A stretch of DNA of 64,000 nucleotides, from NCBI RefSeq assembly GCF_041927875.1, contig NZ_JBHFHN010000003.1; one strand, 5' to 3'. Positions within the stretch are counted from its first letter, which is position 1. Every line of letters starts with the position of its first letter. This DNA comes from Paracoccus sp041927875 (GTDB taxonomy: Bacteria; Pseudomonadota; Alphaproteobacteria; Rhodobacterales; Rhodobacteraceae). The position numbers were made by a program, and so were the translations under genes. The notes beneath the pieces are model-generated. The model had not been told where the DNA came from, ran no database searches, and saw only the letters and a program-made list of their open reading frames with translations. Below, one piece after another: positions 1 to 7,935 of the stretch.

Positions 1-15
1 ACCAAGATCCGCGCC

Positions 16-426
16 ATGACGAATGCCCGCCGCCCCGTGATCGCCTGCCTGGCCTTTGCCCTGGCCGCCTGCCAGCCGCAGCCGGCCGAGCAGGCCACGC
101 CCTCGACCGATGCCACCGGCAGCTATCGACTGGTGACGCTGAACAACAAGCCGCTGGCCGGCGGCGCGACCCTGTTGTGGGAGGCGGATGGCCGCATCAC
201 CGGCGAGGCGCCCTGCAACGCCTTCTTCACCCGCCAGACCTCCGTCCTGCCCGCGCTGTCGCTTGAGCCGATCGGCCTGACGCGGCGCGCCTGTCTGTGG
301 TCGGGCGATGAGGCGGCCTTTGTCGCGGCGCTGACGGCGGCCAATGTGGCGATGCCCGACACGCAGGGCCTGACCCTGACCGCGCCCGATGGCACCACGC
401 TGCGGTTCGCGCGCGATCCGGCGTAA
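16..426 (+). CDS. META-domain lipoprotein (HslJ-like)
   Basis: Predicted exported lipoprotein of 136 residues. The N-terminus has a basic start, a hydrophobic stretch and a lipobox-like AACQ near residue 19, so it is probably anchored in the membrane on the periplasmic side. The rest fits a META/HslJ-type domain: a GSYRL start, a GxxPCNAF motif near residue 65 and a C-terminal TLRFAR strand. META proteins such as HslJ are linked to stress or novobiocin resistance, but no biochemical activity is established here. A second, diverged META lipoprotein follows at 518, which suggests an old tandem duplication. The start has no strong Shine-Dalgarno in the 15 bases available, so an upstream gene may be coupled to it. 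Confidence 0.75.
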   Translation: MTNARRPVIACLAFALAACQPQPAEQATPSTDATGSYRLVTLNNKPLAGGATLLWEADGRITGEAPCNAFFTRQTSVLPALSLEPIGLTRRACLWSGDEAAFVAALTAANVAMPDTQGLTLTAPDGTTLRFARDPA

Positions 427-517
427 GCCTCACCACCCCGTGACGTCACGCAAAGGTGTGACCTGGCGCGCGACACCTGCGCCATACTGGCCCGGTTCAA
501 CCGACCCGCGAGGCCCC

Positions 518-937
518 ATGCACCGCCGCATCTTGCTGACCCTGCCCGCCACGCTGGCCCTGGCCGCCTGCCTGCCCGCCCAACCGACCTCCCAACCGAC
601 CGGCGAGACCACGCCCTTTGCCGGGCCGTGGCGGCTGATCCGGTTGAACGGTCGCCGCTTTGACCAGCGCGCCACGATCAGCTTTGGCACCGATGGCACG
701 CTGACCGGGGATGGTCCCTGCAACCAATGGGGCGGGCGGCAGACGGCGGTGCAGCCCGCCTTCCGCGCCGAGGACGTCTATTCCACGATGGTCGCCTGCA
801 CCGATGACGCCGCCAACACCGCCGAGGCCGATTTCCACGCCGCCCTGCGCACCGCGAACCAGATCGCCTATACCGGGCGCGGCATGACGCTGGCCGGGCC
901 GAACGGCGTGCAGATGGATTTCACCCGCGACGGCTAA
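518..937 (+). CDS. META-domain lipoprotein (HslJ-like), second copy
   Basis: A 139-residue exported lipoprotein with a signal peptide ending in a lipobox-like LAAC near residue 18. The META domain shows GPWRLIRLNG, GDGPCNQWGG near residues 65-74 and a C-terminal GVQMDFTRDG strand. The ATG at 518 was chosen because it begins the signal peptide; the open frame runs further upstream but encodes no sensible protein there. It shares the layout of the preceding gene (PCN motif, central cysteine) and is probably its paralogue. Its last 17 bases overlap the end of the convergent recO gene. Function is unknown beyond the family. Confidence 0.75.
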   Translation: MHRRILLTLPATLALAACLPAQPTSQPTGETTPFAGPWRLIRLNGRRFDQRATISFGTDGTLTGDGPCNQWGGRQTAVQPAFRAEDVYSTMVACTDDAANTAEADFHAALRTANQIAYTGRGMTLAGPNGVQMDFTRDG

Positions 938-1625
938 GCCGGTCGACCAGCCGCCCGCGCGCGGCAGGCAGCGGCCTGTCGCCCAGATCGCTGGCAGCAC
1001 GGGTCAGGAAATGCCCGGTCAGCGACAGCGCCGCCGGCAGGTCGGACGCATCCAGCCGCCCGTCCGACAGGCCCGGCGGCAGCGGCAGCAACCGGTCGGC
1101 CCAATCGCCCGCCCCGGCCCGGCTGACCGCGCGACCGCTGCGCGGGCTGACAAACACCAGCCCGTCGCGCGCGCCCGTCACCGCGCAGGCCGACAGATCC
1201 AGCCCATAGCCCAGTTCGGCCAGCAGATCGCATTCCCAGCCGACATAAGCCGCGCCCCAGTCATTGCCGTCCAGCAGCGCCTCGGTCGCGTCATGCAGGC
1301 CGGGATGGGGGTCGCGTTCGGCCAGAAAGAACGACAGCAGCGCACAGACGGCGTTCAGCCCCGCCAAAGCCAGCGGATCGCCAAGCAGATGCGCGCGCGA
1401 CCGCACCGGTTCGGCGGTGAACTGGCCCAGGTGATCCGACAGCCGCGCCCGCCACCGCAGCGCCAGCCGACTGCCCGGTTGCAGCATCGCCGCGCGTTTC
1501 GACGACTGCCCGCCCGGCACGACACCGGCATGGCGGCCATGCGCGCGGGTCATCACCTCGACCAGCATGGCGGTCTCGCCATGCGGCCTTCGCGCGATCA
1601 CCATGCCCTCATCCGCCCAATCCAT
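921..1625 (-). CDS. recO: DNA repair protein RecO
   Basis: RecO loads RecA onto SSB-coated single-stranded DNA in the RecFOR pathway. The 234-residue product begins MDWADEGMVIARRPHGE, the usual OB-fold start in alphaproteobacterial RecO. It continues with the GRHAGVVPGGQSSK segment and the helical domain around FFLAERDPHP and WECDLLAELGYGLDLSACAVTG. The frame stays open another 37 codons upstream, but family length and the conserved start favour 1625. The gene is convergent with, and overlaps by 17 bases, the META lipoprotein gene. It lies downstream of ccrM on the same strand, about 125 bases away. Confidence 0.9.
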   Translation of the reverse strand: MDWADEGMVIARRPHGETAMLVEVMTRAHGRHAGVVPGGQSSKRAAMLQPGSRLALRWRARLSDHLGQFTAEPVRSRAHLLGDPLALAGLNAVCALLSFFLAERDPHPGLHDATEALLDGNDWGAAYVGWECDLLAELGYGLDLSACAVTGARDGLVFVSPRSGRAVSRAGAGDWADRLLPLPPGLSDGRLDASDLPAALSLTGHFLTRAASDLGDRPLPAARGRLVDRLSRRG

Positions 1626-1750
1626 CGCGGCAGGCTGCGCGCCGGGCCAGCGGGCGTCAAGACGAAAGAACCCCGCCGGGCGGATCGCACGGCGGGGCAA
1701 GTCGGTGCCGGGGCGCGGCTGCGCCCGCCAGCACACGGCGGTTCATGATG

Positions 1751-2854
1751 TCAGTGTTCCATCTCGGCACGGATCTGCTGGCGCAGCAGGTCGATGGGGA
1801 TCATCTTCCCCTCGCGCTTGTAATGCCAATAGGTCCAGCCGTTGCAGGACGGCGCCCCCTCAAGCTGCGCGCCGACCTGATGGATCGAGCCCTTCATCGC
1901 ATCGGCGATCAGCGTGCCATCCGCCCGCACCCGCGCGGCATGACGCGAGCCGATGGAATAGAGCGTCTCGCCGGGCCGCAGCATCCCGCGTTCGACCAGC
2001 GTGCCGAAGGGCACGCGCGGTTCGGCGCGCTTGCTGGTGGTCGTTTCCAGCGCCGATTTGTCGAACGGGCGCACGCGCGCCAAGCGACGTTCGGCGGCGG
2101 TGCGATAGGCTTCCTCGCGCTCGATCCCGATGAAGTCGCGCCCCAGCATCCGCGCCACCGCGCCGGTGGTGCCGGTGCCGAAGAACGGGTCAAGGATCAC
2201 GTCGCCGGGGTTGGTGGTGCCGACGATGACGCGATGCAGCAGCGCCTCGGGCTTTTGGGTGGGGTGGGCCTTGTCGCCCGCCTCGTCCTTCAGCCGCTCA
2301 TGCCCGGTGCAGATCGGGATCACCCAGTCCGACCGCATCTGAACGCCTTCGTTCAGCGCCTTCAGCGCCTCATAGTTGAAGGTATATTTCGCGGCCTCAG
2401 ACTTGCTGGCCCAGATCAGCGTCTCATGCGCATTGGTCAGCCGCTTGCCGCGAAAGTTCGGCATCGGGTTCGACTTGCGCCACACCACGTCATTCAGAAT
2501 CCAGAACCCCTGGTTCTGCAATTCCGCGCCCATACGGAACACGTTGTGGTAAGACCCGATCACCCAGATCGCGCCGTTCGGTTTCAGCAGCCGGCGCGCG
2601 GCGGCCAGCCAGTCGCGGGTGAACCGGTCATAGGCGGCGAAATTGTCGAACTGGTCCCAGTGATCGTCCACCGCATCGACCTTGGAATTGTCGGGCCGGT
2701 GCAGATCGCCGCGCAGTTGCAGGTTATAGGGCGGGTCGGCAAAGATCAGGTCAACACTGCCCTCGGGCAGGCTGTTCATCACCTCGATACAGTCGCCAGC
2801 CAGTATCTGATTGCGTGGCAACGCCGCCGGCGTGCCCGTGTCTTTTCGTGCCAT
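1751..2854 (-). CDS. ccrM: CcrM-type adenine-N6 DNA methyltransferase (GANTC)
   Basis: Solitary cell-cycle methyltransferase that methylates adenine in GANTC. The 367-residue protein has the beta-class order: DPPY at residues 40-43 comes before the AdoMet-binding DPFFGTGTTG at about 222-231. A C-terminal extension of about 90 residues ends in the CNGWTYWHY and IPIDLLRQQIRAEM region that characterises alphaproteobacterial CcrM. No restriction partner is adjacent. In Caulobacter and relatives, CcrM sets hemimethylation-dependent promoter states together with CtrA, GcrA and DnaA. The 87-base gap upstream, towards rnhB, carries two complete GANTC sites plus one straddling the rnhB stop, which suggests feedback control. 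The GANTC specificity is inferred from the family. Confidence 0.93.
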   Translation of the reverse strand: MARKDTGTPAALPRNQILAGDCIEVMNSLPEGSVDLIFADPPYNLQLRGDLHRPDNSKVDAVDDHWDQFDNFAAYDRFTRDWLAAARRLLKPNGAIWVIGSYHNVFRMGAELQNQGFWILNDVVWRKSNPMPNFRGKRLTNAHETLIWASKSEAAKYTFNYEALKALNEGVQMRSDWVIPICTGHERLKDEAGDKAHPTQKPEALLHRVIVGTTNPGDVILDPFFGTGTTGAVARMLGRDFIGIEREEAYRTAAERRLARVRPFDKSALETTTSKRAEPRVPFGTLVERGMLRPGETLYSIGSRHAARVRADGTLIADAMKGSIHQVGAQLEGAPSCNGWTYWHYKREGKMIPIDLLRQQIRAEMEH

Positions 2855-2904
2855 ATCTGCCTCTGATCCCGGCGGTTTGGGTGCCGTGGTTATGCCCCAA
2901 AGAT

Positions 2905-2943
2905 GAGTCAGACCCGATTCGCCGTCAATTTCTTTTTTGAATC
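2905..2943. promoter_or_regulatory. Cluster of three GANTC sites upstream of ccrM
   Basis: Three CcrM recognition sequences lie within 39 bases: GAGTC at 2905-2909, GATTC at 2916-2920 and GAATC at 2939-2943. They are 51-89 bases upstream of the ccrM start. The last one overlaps the stop codon of rnhB. Methylation-state control of ccrM by GANTC sites in its leader is known in Caulobacter; here it is an inference from position. No clear TTAA-N7-TTAA CtrA site was seen in this gap. Confidence 0.6.
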
Positions 2944-3577
2944 AAAGGGTTGAAGAAATTGCTTGGCACAAGATATTGTGGACGGGTTTGAACGAACGCC
3001 TATGGTGTGGGGTCACCCCTAGACGCGACAGCGCGGCCAGATGGGCGGGCGTGGGGTATCCGGCGTTCCGTTCCCAGCCATAGCCGGGGTGCTGTTGCGC
3101 CAAATCCACCATGATGCGGTCGCGCGCCACCTTGGCCAGGATCGAGGCCGCCGCGATCGACAGGCTGCGTGCATCGCCCTTGACCACCGCCTCGGCCCCG
3201 CAGGCCAGATCGCGCGGCAGGCGGTTGCCGTCGATCAGCGCGAAATCGGCGGGCCGCGCCAGCCCGGCCAGTGCCCGGCACATCGCCAGATGCGCGGCGT
3301 GATAGATGTTCAGCGCGTCGATCTCCTCGACACTCGCATGGGCGACGCACCATTCGGCGCTGTCCTTGATGGCGGCCTCCAGCGCCAGCCGCCGCGCTGC
3401 CGTCAGCTTCTTGGAATCGTTCAGGCCGGGGGGAATGCGGCCGGGGTCCAGCACCACCGCCGCCGCCGTGACCGGCCCGCAGAGGGGGCCGCGCCCGACC
3501 TCATCCACACCGGCGATGCGCAGGGCGCCGCGCTGCATCGCGGCCATCTCGAAGCTGAAATCAGGGGGCTGGGTCAT
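2942..3577 (-). CDS. rnhB: Ribonuclease HII
   Basis: Cytoplasmic endonuclease that cleaves RNA in RNA-DNA hybrids and at single misincorporated ribonucleotides. The product from 3577 is 211 residues. It has the catalytic DEVGRG at residues 25-30, LNDSKKL, IDGN and a GDARSLSIAAASILAKVARD segment, ending in the HHRRSFKP region typical of the C-terminus. The frame continues to 3625 and an alternative ATG lies at 3588; 3577 fits the family length best. It lies upstream of ccrM on the same strand with an 87-base gap, an arrangement that recurs in related bacteria. Confidence 0.92.
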   Translation of the reverse strand: MTQPPDFSFEMAAMQRGALRIAGVDEVGRGPLCGPVTAAAVVLDPGRIPPGLNDSKKLTAARRLALEAAIKDSAEWCVAHASVEEIDALNIYHAAHLAMCRALAGLARPADFALIDGNRLPRDLACGAEAVVKGDARSLSIAAASILAKVARDRIMVDLAQQHPGYGWERNAGYPTPAHLAALSRLGVTPHHRRSFKPVHNILCQAISSTL

Positions 3578-3701
3578 GGCTTCGGGCATAAGCCGCAGGC
3601 CGTCCGGCGTCCAGCGCGCTGTCATGCCGCCGTCACCGATCCTTGCGAAAGGGGGGGCCGGGCTTTATATCCAGCGTTCATTTCTGACCGGGGGGGCCGC
3701 C

Positions 3702-4793
3702 ATGCAGACGCCATTCTATCTGATCGACGCGGCCCGCCTGACCCGCAATATGGAAACCGTCGCCCGCCTGCGCGAGGCATCCGGGGCCAAGGCGCTGCTG
3801 GCGCTGAAGTGCTTTGCCACCTGGGCGGCGTTTCCGCTGATGCGGCCCTATATGGATGGCACGACATCATCCAGCCTGTATGAACTGCGCCTGGGGCATG
3901 AGGAGTTCGGCGGCGAAACTCATGCCTATTCCGTGGGTTGGGCCGACCACGAGATTGACGAGGCGTGCAGCTATGCCGACAAGATCATCTTCAACAGCCT
4001 CGGCCAGCTTGACCGTTTCACCGCGCAATCGCAGGGCATCACCCGTGGCCTGCGCCTGAACCCGCGCTTTTCAACCAGCGGCTTTGACCTGGCCGACCCG
4101 GCGCGGCCGTTCAGTCGCCTTGGCGAATGGGACATGTCGCGGCTGGAACAGGCCATGGACCGGATCAGCGGCGTGATGATCCATTACAATTGCGAAAACC
4201 GCGATTTCGACCTGTTCAGCGACCAACTGGCCCGCATCGAGGCCGATTTCGCCAGCATTCTTAAAAGGTTGGATTGGGTCAGCCTTGGCGGCGGCATCCA
4301 TTTCACCGGCGAGGGCTACCCCGTCGACAAGCTGGCCGACCGGCTGAAGGCCTTTGCCGACCGCATGGGCGTGCAGGTTTACCTTGAACCGGGCGAGGCC
4401 AGCATCACCCAATCCACCACGCTGGAGGTCAGCGTGCTGGACCTTCTGGACAACGGCAAGAACATCGCCATCGTCGACAGCTCGATCGAAGCGCATATGC
4501 TAGATCTGCTGATCTATCGCGAAACCGCCAAGCTGCCGCAATCAGGCGACCACGCCTATCAGATCGCGGGCAAGACCTGCCTGGCGGGCGACATCTTCGG
4601 CGAGGCGCGCTTTCCCGCGCCGCTGGCCATCGGTGACCGGATCAGCATCGCTGACGCCGCCGGCTACACGATGGTCAAGAAGAACTGGTTCAATGGCGTC
4701 GCCATGCCCGGCATCGCCATCCGCGACACCGACGGAACGATCCGTCCGGTCCGCAGCTTCGGTTACGACGATTACAAGGCATCCCTGTCGTAA
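3702..4793 (+). CDS. nspC: Carboxynorspermidine/carboxyspermidine decarboxylase
   Basis: PLP-dependent decarboxylase of the alanine-racemase fold that converts carboxyspermidine (or carboxynorspermidine) to the free polyamine. The 363-residue protein has the PLP lysine in LLALKCFATW (Lys36), the substrate-binding IHYNCE segment and SLGGGIHFTGEGY in the barrel. The C-terminal half has the KTCLAGDIFGEA active-site loop, with Cys and Asp contributed across the dimer. The ATG at 3702 follows a G-rich stretch; the longer frame upstream belongs to the antisense of rnhB. A dehydrogenase gene for the preceding step follows after 28 bases, so the two form an operon for S-adenosylmethionine-independent spermidine synthesis. 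Confidence 0.92.
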   Translation: MQTPFYLIDAARLTRNMETVARLREASGAKALLALKCFATWAAFPLMRPYMDGTTSSSLYELRLGHEEFGGETHAYSVGWADHEIDEACSYADKIIFNSLGQLDRFTAQSQGITRGLRLNPRFSTSGFDLADPARPFSRLGEWDMSRLEQAMDRISGVMIHYNCENRDFDLFSDQLARIEADFASILKRLDWVSLGGGIHFTGEGYPVDKLADRLKAFADRMGVQVYLEPGEASITQSTTLEVSVLDLLDNGKNIAIVDSSIEAHMLDLLIYRETAKLPQSGDHAYQIAGKTCLAGDIFGEARFPAPLAIGDRISIADAAGYTMVKKNWFNGVAMPGIAIRDTDGTIRPVRSFGYDDYKASLS

Positions 4794-4821
4794 CCATCCC
4801 GCCTGAAAGGAGGCCCCCGAG

Positions 4822-6048
4822 TTGAAAAAGCCCAATGTCCTGATCATCGGTGCCGGTGGCGTGGCGCAGGTCACCGCCCATAAATGCGCGCAATGGTCCG
4901 CCGAGTTCGGCGATCTGCACATCGCCAGCCGCACCAAGGCCAAGGCCGAAGCGATCCTAGCCTCGATCCGCGACAAGGGTCATGACGTGCCCTTTACCGC
5001 GCACAAGATCGACGCGATGAACAGCGGCAAGGTGGCCGATCTGATCCGGGCACTGGACGCCCGCATTGTCATCAACGTCGGTTCGGCCTTCGTGAACATG
5101 ACGGTTCTGGATGCCTGCATCGAAACCGGCGCTGCCTATATGGACACCGCGATCCACGAAGACCCGGAAAAGATCTGCGAAAGCCCGCCCTGGTATGGCA
5201 ATTACGAATGGAAGCGCCGGTCTGCCTGCGAAAAAAACGGCGTGACGGCGATCCTGGGCGTGGGCTTCGATCCGGGCGTGGTGAACGCCTATGCCCGCCT
5301 GGCCGAGGACGAGTTCCTGGATACGATCGACAGCATCGACATCGTGGACATCAACGCCGGATCCCATGGCCGCTGGTTCTCCACCAATTTCGACCCGGAG
5401 ATCAACTTCCGCGAGTTTACGGGTACCGTCTATTCCTGGCAGAACGGCGCCTGGCAGTCGAACAAGATGTTCGAGGTCGGCAAGGTCTGGGATCTGCCGG
5501 TGGTGGGCGAACAAAAGGCCTATCTGACCGGCCACGATGAGGTTCACAGCCTGTCCGCCCGCTATCCGCAGGCCGATGTTCGGTTCTGGATGGGCTTTGG
5601 CGATCACTATATCAACGTGTTCACCGTGCTGAAAAACCTTGGGCTGTTGTCCGAACAGCCGGTCAAGACCGCCGAGGGGCAAGAGGTGATCCCGCTGAAG
5701 GTTGTGAAAGCCGTGCTGCCCGACCCGGCCAGCCTGGCGCCGGACTACACGGGCAAGACCTGCATCGGTGACTTTGTGAAGGGCACGAAAGACGGCCAGC
5801 CCGCCGAGGTGCTGATCTATAACGTCGCCGACCACAAGGAAGCCTTCAACGAGGTCGGATCGCAGGGCATCAGCTATACCGCCGGGGTGCCGCCGGTCGC
5901 CGCCGCCGTGCTGATCGCGCGCGGCGATTGGGACGTCAAGAAGATGGTGAACGTCGAAGACCTGCCGCCGCGCCCCTTCCTGGAACTGCTGGGGCAGATG
6001 GGCCTGCCCTCACGCGTTGTGGTGAAGGGCGAAGATCGCCCGATCTGA
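4822..6048 (+). CDS. Carboxyspermidine/carboxynorspermidine dehydrogenase (saccharopine dehydrogenase family)
   Basis: NADPH-dependent reductive condensation of aspartate semialdehyde with putrescine or diaminopropane gives the carboxylated polyamine used by the preceding decarboxylase. The 408-residue protein opens with a Rossmann motif, VLIIGAGGVAQV. It keeps the saccharopine-dehydrogenase layout, with a CDTAIHEDPE-like region (here MDTAIHEDPE) and GVGFDPGVVNAYA. The start is a TTG at 4822, supported by a strong AAAGGAGG Shine-Dalgarno eight bases upstream; no in-frame ATG sits nearby. A rho-independent terminator follows at 6080, so the operon is nspC plus this gene. Whether the product is spermidine or norspermidine cannot be read from sequence; spermidine is likelier in this group. 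Confidence 0.88.
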   Translation: MKKPNVLIIGAGGVAQVTAHKCAQWSAEFGDLHIASRTKAKAEAILASIRDKGHDVPFTAHKIDAMNSGKVADLIRALDARIVINVGSAFVNMTVLDACIETGAAYMDTAIHEDPEKICESPPWYGNYEWKRRSACEKNGVTAILGVGFDPGVVNAYARLAEDEFLDTIDSIDIVDINAGSHGRWFSTNFDPEINFREFTGTVYSWQNGAWQSNKMFEVGKVWDLPVVGEQKAYLTGHDEVHSLSARYPQADVRFWMGFGDHYINVFTVLKNLGLLSEQPVKTAEGQEVIPLKVVKAVLPDPASLAPDYTGKTCIGDFVKGTKDGQPAEVLIYNVADHKEAFNEVGSQGISYTAGVPPVAAAVLIARGDWDVKKMVNVEDLPPRPFLELLGQMGLPSRVVVKGEDRPI

Positions 6049-6079
6049 GCCGCCCCCCACCACCATGGCAAACAGGATG

Positions 6080-6111
6080 ACCCCCGCCGCATCCCGGCGG
6101 GGGTATTTTTT
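6080..6111 (+). terminator. Rho-independent terminator after the polyamine operon
   Basis: A perfect 9-bp stem (CCCCCGCCG at 6081-6089 and CGGCGGGGG at 6095-6103), extended by an A-T pair, closes a 5-base loop. It is followed by ATTTTTT. It lies 32 bases after the stop at 6048 and before the start of the next gene at 6185. Confidence 0.9.
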
Positions 6112-6184
6112 GAACCGCGCGGAACCCCGCACCCGCGCGCCGGTTGTCAGCAAGGTGCAGGCGCGGCGCGCGCGGGGGGACAGC

Positions 6185-7720
6185 ATGGCCGATCACGATC
6201 ACTTCAAGATGTTTCCGGTTTCGGCCAGCACTGAAAAGCGGCTTGTGCCGGGATGGGCCATCATCGGCATCTTCCTGATGATGCTGTTCTATTTCATCGC
6301 CGACGCGCGCGAATTTCTGATGCCGCTGACGCTGGCGATGCTGTTGTTCTTCGTCTTCATGCCCTTCCGCCGCTTCATGGAACGGCGCGGGGTCGGGTCG
6401 GGCGCGACGGCCGGGATCGTGACGGTCGGCATCGTGCTGACGCTGGCGGTGCTGGGCTATCTGATTTCCGGCCCTGCCGGGCAATTGATCAAGGACGCGC
6501 CGCAGATCAGCCAGCAGATCGAACAGCGTCTGGACGATCTGCGCAGCTCTTTCCGGCCGCTGGAGGCGGCGGCGCAGCGGCTGGACGAACTGTCGGGCGG
6601 CAGCGCCGCCCCGGCGGATGGTGCCGCGCCCGCCGAACTGGATGGCACCGCCGGTGTGCGCCCTGACACGCCCGACCTGCTGGCCGCGCCCGGCACGACG
6701 ACCTCAACCGCGACCGGGACGCTGACCGTCAATCCGCCCCCCGGCCAGCCGGCCACCGACGCCGGCATCACGGTCGAGGTCACGACCACCCCGAACCAGG
6801 GTTCGACGGTGATGAACGTGCTGTCGCTTGGCCCCTCCGTGGCAGGGCAGGTGCTGTTCACCCTGATCCTGCTGTTCTTCCTGCTGGCCTCGGGTGATCT
6901 GCTCTATCTGAAGATCGTGCAAAGTTTCGACACGCTGCGCGACAAACGCGCCGCCTATATGGCACTGCGCGAGATTGAATCGAGCCTGGGCGCCTATCTT
7001 GGTGCGATCACGATCATCAACGCGGGCCTTGGCGTGGCGATTGGTCTGGCGATGTGGGCCTGGGGGATGCCCAGCCCGCTGCTGTTCGGCCTGGCCGGGT
7101 TCTTGCTGAACTACATCCCTTATATCGGCTCGATCATCGGCACGATCGTCTCGGCTTTGGTCGCACTTGTCGTGTTCGACGGCGTATGGGAGGCGGCGAT
7201 GGTCGGCCTGACCTTCCTGGCGCTGACCTCGATCGAGGGGCAGTTCGTCACGCCCTATTTCGTGTCGCGCCGGTTGCAGTTGAACACGGTCGTCGTGTTC
7301 ATCACCGTGGCTTTGTGGGCCTGGCTCTGGTCGGTGCTGGGCATGATCGTCGCGGTGCCGGTGCTGGTCGTGCTGCGGGTGCTGGCCGAACATATCCCCG
7401 GCCTTGAAAAGTTCGGCAACTTCCTGGCTGGCGAGGCCCCGCCCGAGCTTGAGGAGGAGGACGAGGAAGAACCCGAAGCCGCCCCCAGTTCCACCGCGCA
7501 ACTGGCAGATGAACTGCTGCCCGGCGCGCGCGAGGCGGGTGAGGCCGCAGGCGTCAGCGATGGTGAGCTGGAGGCCGCAGCCCTTGCCGCCGCCACCGCC
7601 GCATCCGAGGCCGAAGCCGCCGTTGCAGATGCCGCCGAAAAGTCGCGCAAGGCCGCCGACGCCGCCCAGACCGCGGCAGATGAGGCCGCGCGCCACATCG
7701 AACAGGGCCCGCGGGGCTGA
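6185..7720 (+). CDS. AI-2E family transporter (PerM/TqsA-like inner-membrane permease)
   Basis: Multi-pass inner-membrane protein of 511 residues. The N-terminal helices start at about residue 25 (WAIIGIFLMMLFYFIA). A soluble insertion carries amphipathic segments and a Thr/Pro-rich linker at about 140-215. Conserved C-terminal helices follow, with the family block GLLNYIPYIGSIIG-like (here GFLLNYIPYIGSIIGT) and TSIEGQFVTPYFVSRRL. The last 100 residues are Ala/Glu-rich, low in complexity and probably a cytoplasmic coiled tail. Members export autoinducer-2 or act in Na+/H+ antiport; the substrate is unknown here. The ATG at 6185 follows a purine-rich GGGGGGA and lies beyond the terminator, so the gene has its own promoter. 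Its stop is 26 bases from the tRNA gene. Confidence 0.85.
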   Translation: MADHDHFKMFPVSASTEKRLVPGWAIIGIFLMMLFYFIADAREFLMPLTLAMLLFFVFMPFRRFMERRGVGSGATAGIVTVGIVLTLAVLGYLISGPAGQLIKDAPQISQQIEQRLDDLRSSFRPLEAAAQRLDELSGGSAAPADGAAPAELDGTAGVRPDTPDLLAAPGTTTSTATGTLTVNPPPGQPATDAGITVEVTTTPNQGSTVMNVLSLGPSVAGQVLFTLILLFFLLASGDLLYLKIVQSFDTLRDKRAAYMALREIESSLGAYLGAITIINAGLGVAIGLAMWAWGMPSPLLFGLAGFLLNYIPYIGSIIGTIVSALVALVVFDGVWEAAMVGLTFLALTSIEGQFVTPYFVSRRLQLNTVVVFITVALWAWLWSVLGMIVAVPVLVVLRVLAEHIPGLEKFGNFLAGEAPPELEEEDEEEPEAAPSSTAQLADELLPGAREAGEAAGVSDGELEAAALAAATAASEAEAAVADAAEKSRKAADAAQTAADEAARHIEQGPRG

Positions 7721-7746
7721 GGCGCAGATGCAAAACTGCCGGGGTC

Positions 7747-7822
7747 TGGTGACCCCGGCAGGACTTGAACCTGCAACCTATCCCTTAGGAGGGGATCGCT
7801 CTATCCGTTGAGCTACGGGGCC
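7747..7822 (-). tRNA. tRNA-Arg (anticodon CCT)
   Basis: A full cloverleaf folds on the minus strand: acceptor GGCCCCG with CGGGGTC, D arm GCTC/GAGC, and anticodon stem ATCCC/GGGAT around loop CTCCTAA, which gives anticodon CCT. The T arm is GCAGG-TTCAAGT-CCTGC. The discriminator is A and the 3' CCA is encoded (7747-7749). The gene reads codon AGG. It lies between the AI-2E permease gene and the LacI-type regulator. No integrase or attachment repeat was seen beside it. Confidence 0.97.
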
Positions 7823-7903
7823 GCCGCACCCGTCATGCGGCGCTGCGCGCCGAAAAGCAAGGCCGCACGCAGCCCACCCCGCTTGCAACGCCGCATGTTT
7901 TAG

Positions 7904-7929
7904 CGCAATCGTTAAACATAACGATAGCG
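7904..7929. promoter_or_regulatory. Palindromic operator before the LacI-family gene
   Basis: A perfect inverted repeat ATCGTTA-AACA-TAACGAT (7908-7925) is extended outwards by CGC/GCG arms after one mismatch, giving a 26-bp imperfect palindrome. It ends seven bases before the GTG start of the LacI-family gene. The size and position suit an autoregulatory operator for that protein. Binding is inferred. Confidence 0.6.
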
Positions 7930-7935
7930 GGGGAC

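Noticed and set aside
7747..7822. tRNA-Arg as an integration site for a genomic island
   Set aside because: No integrase, no direct repeat of the tRNA 3' end and no foreign-looking genes on either side.
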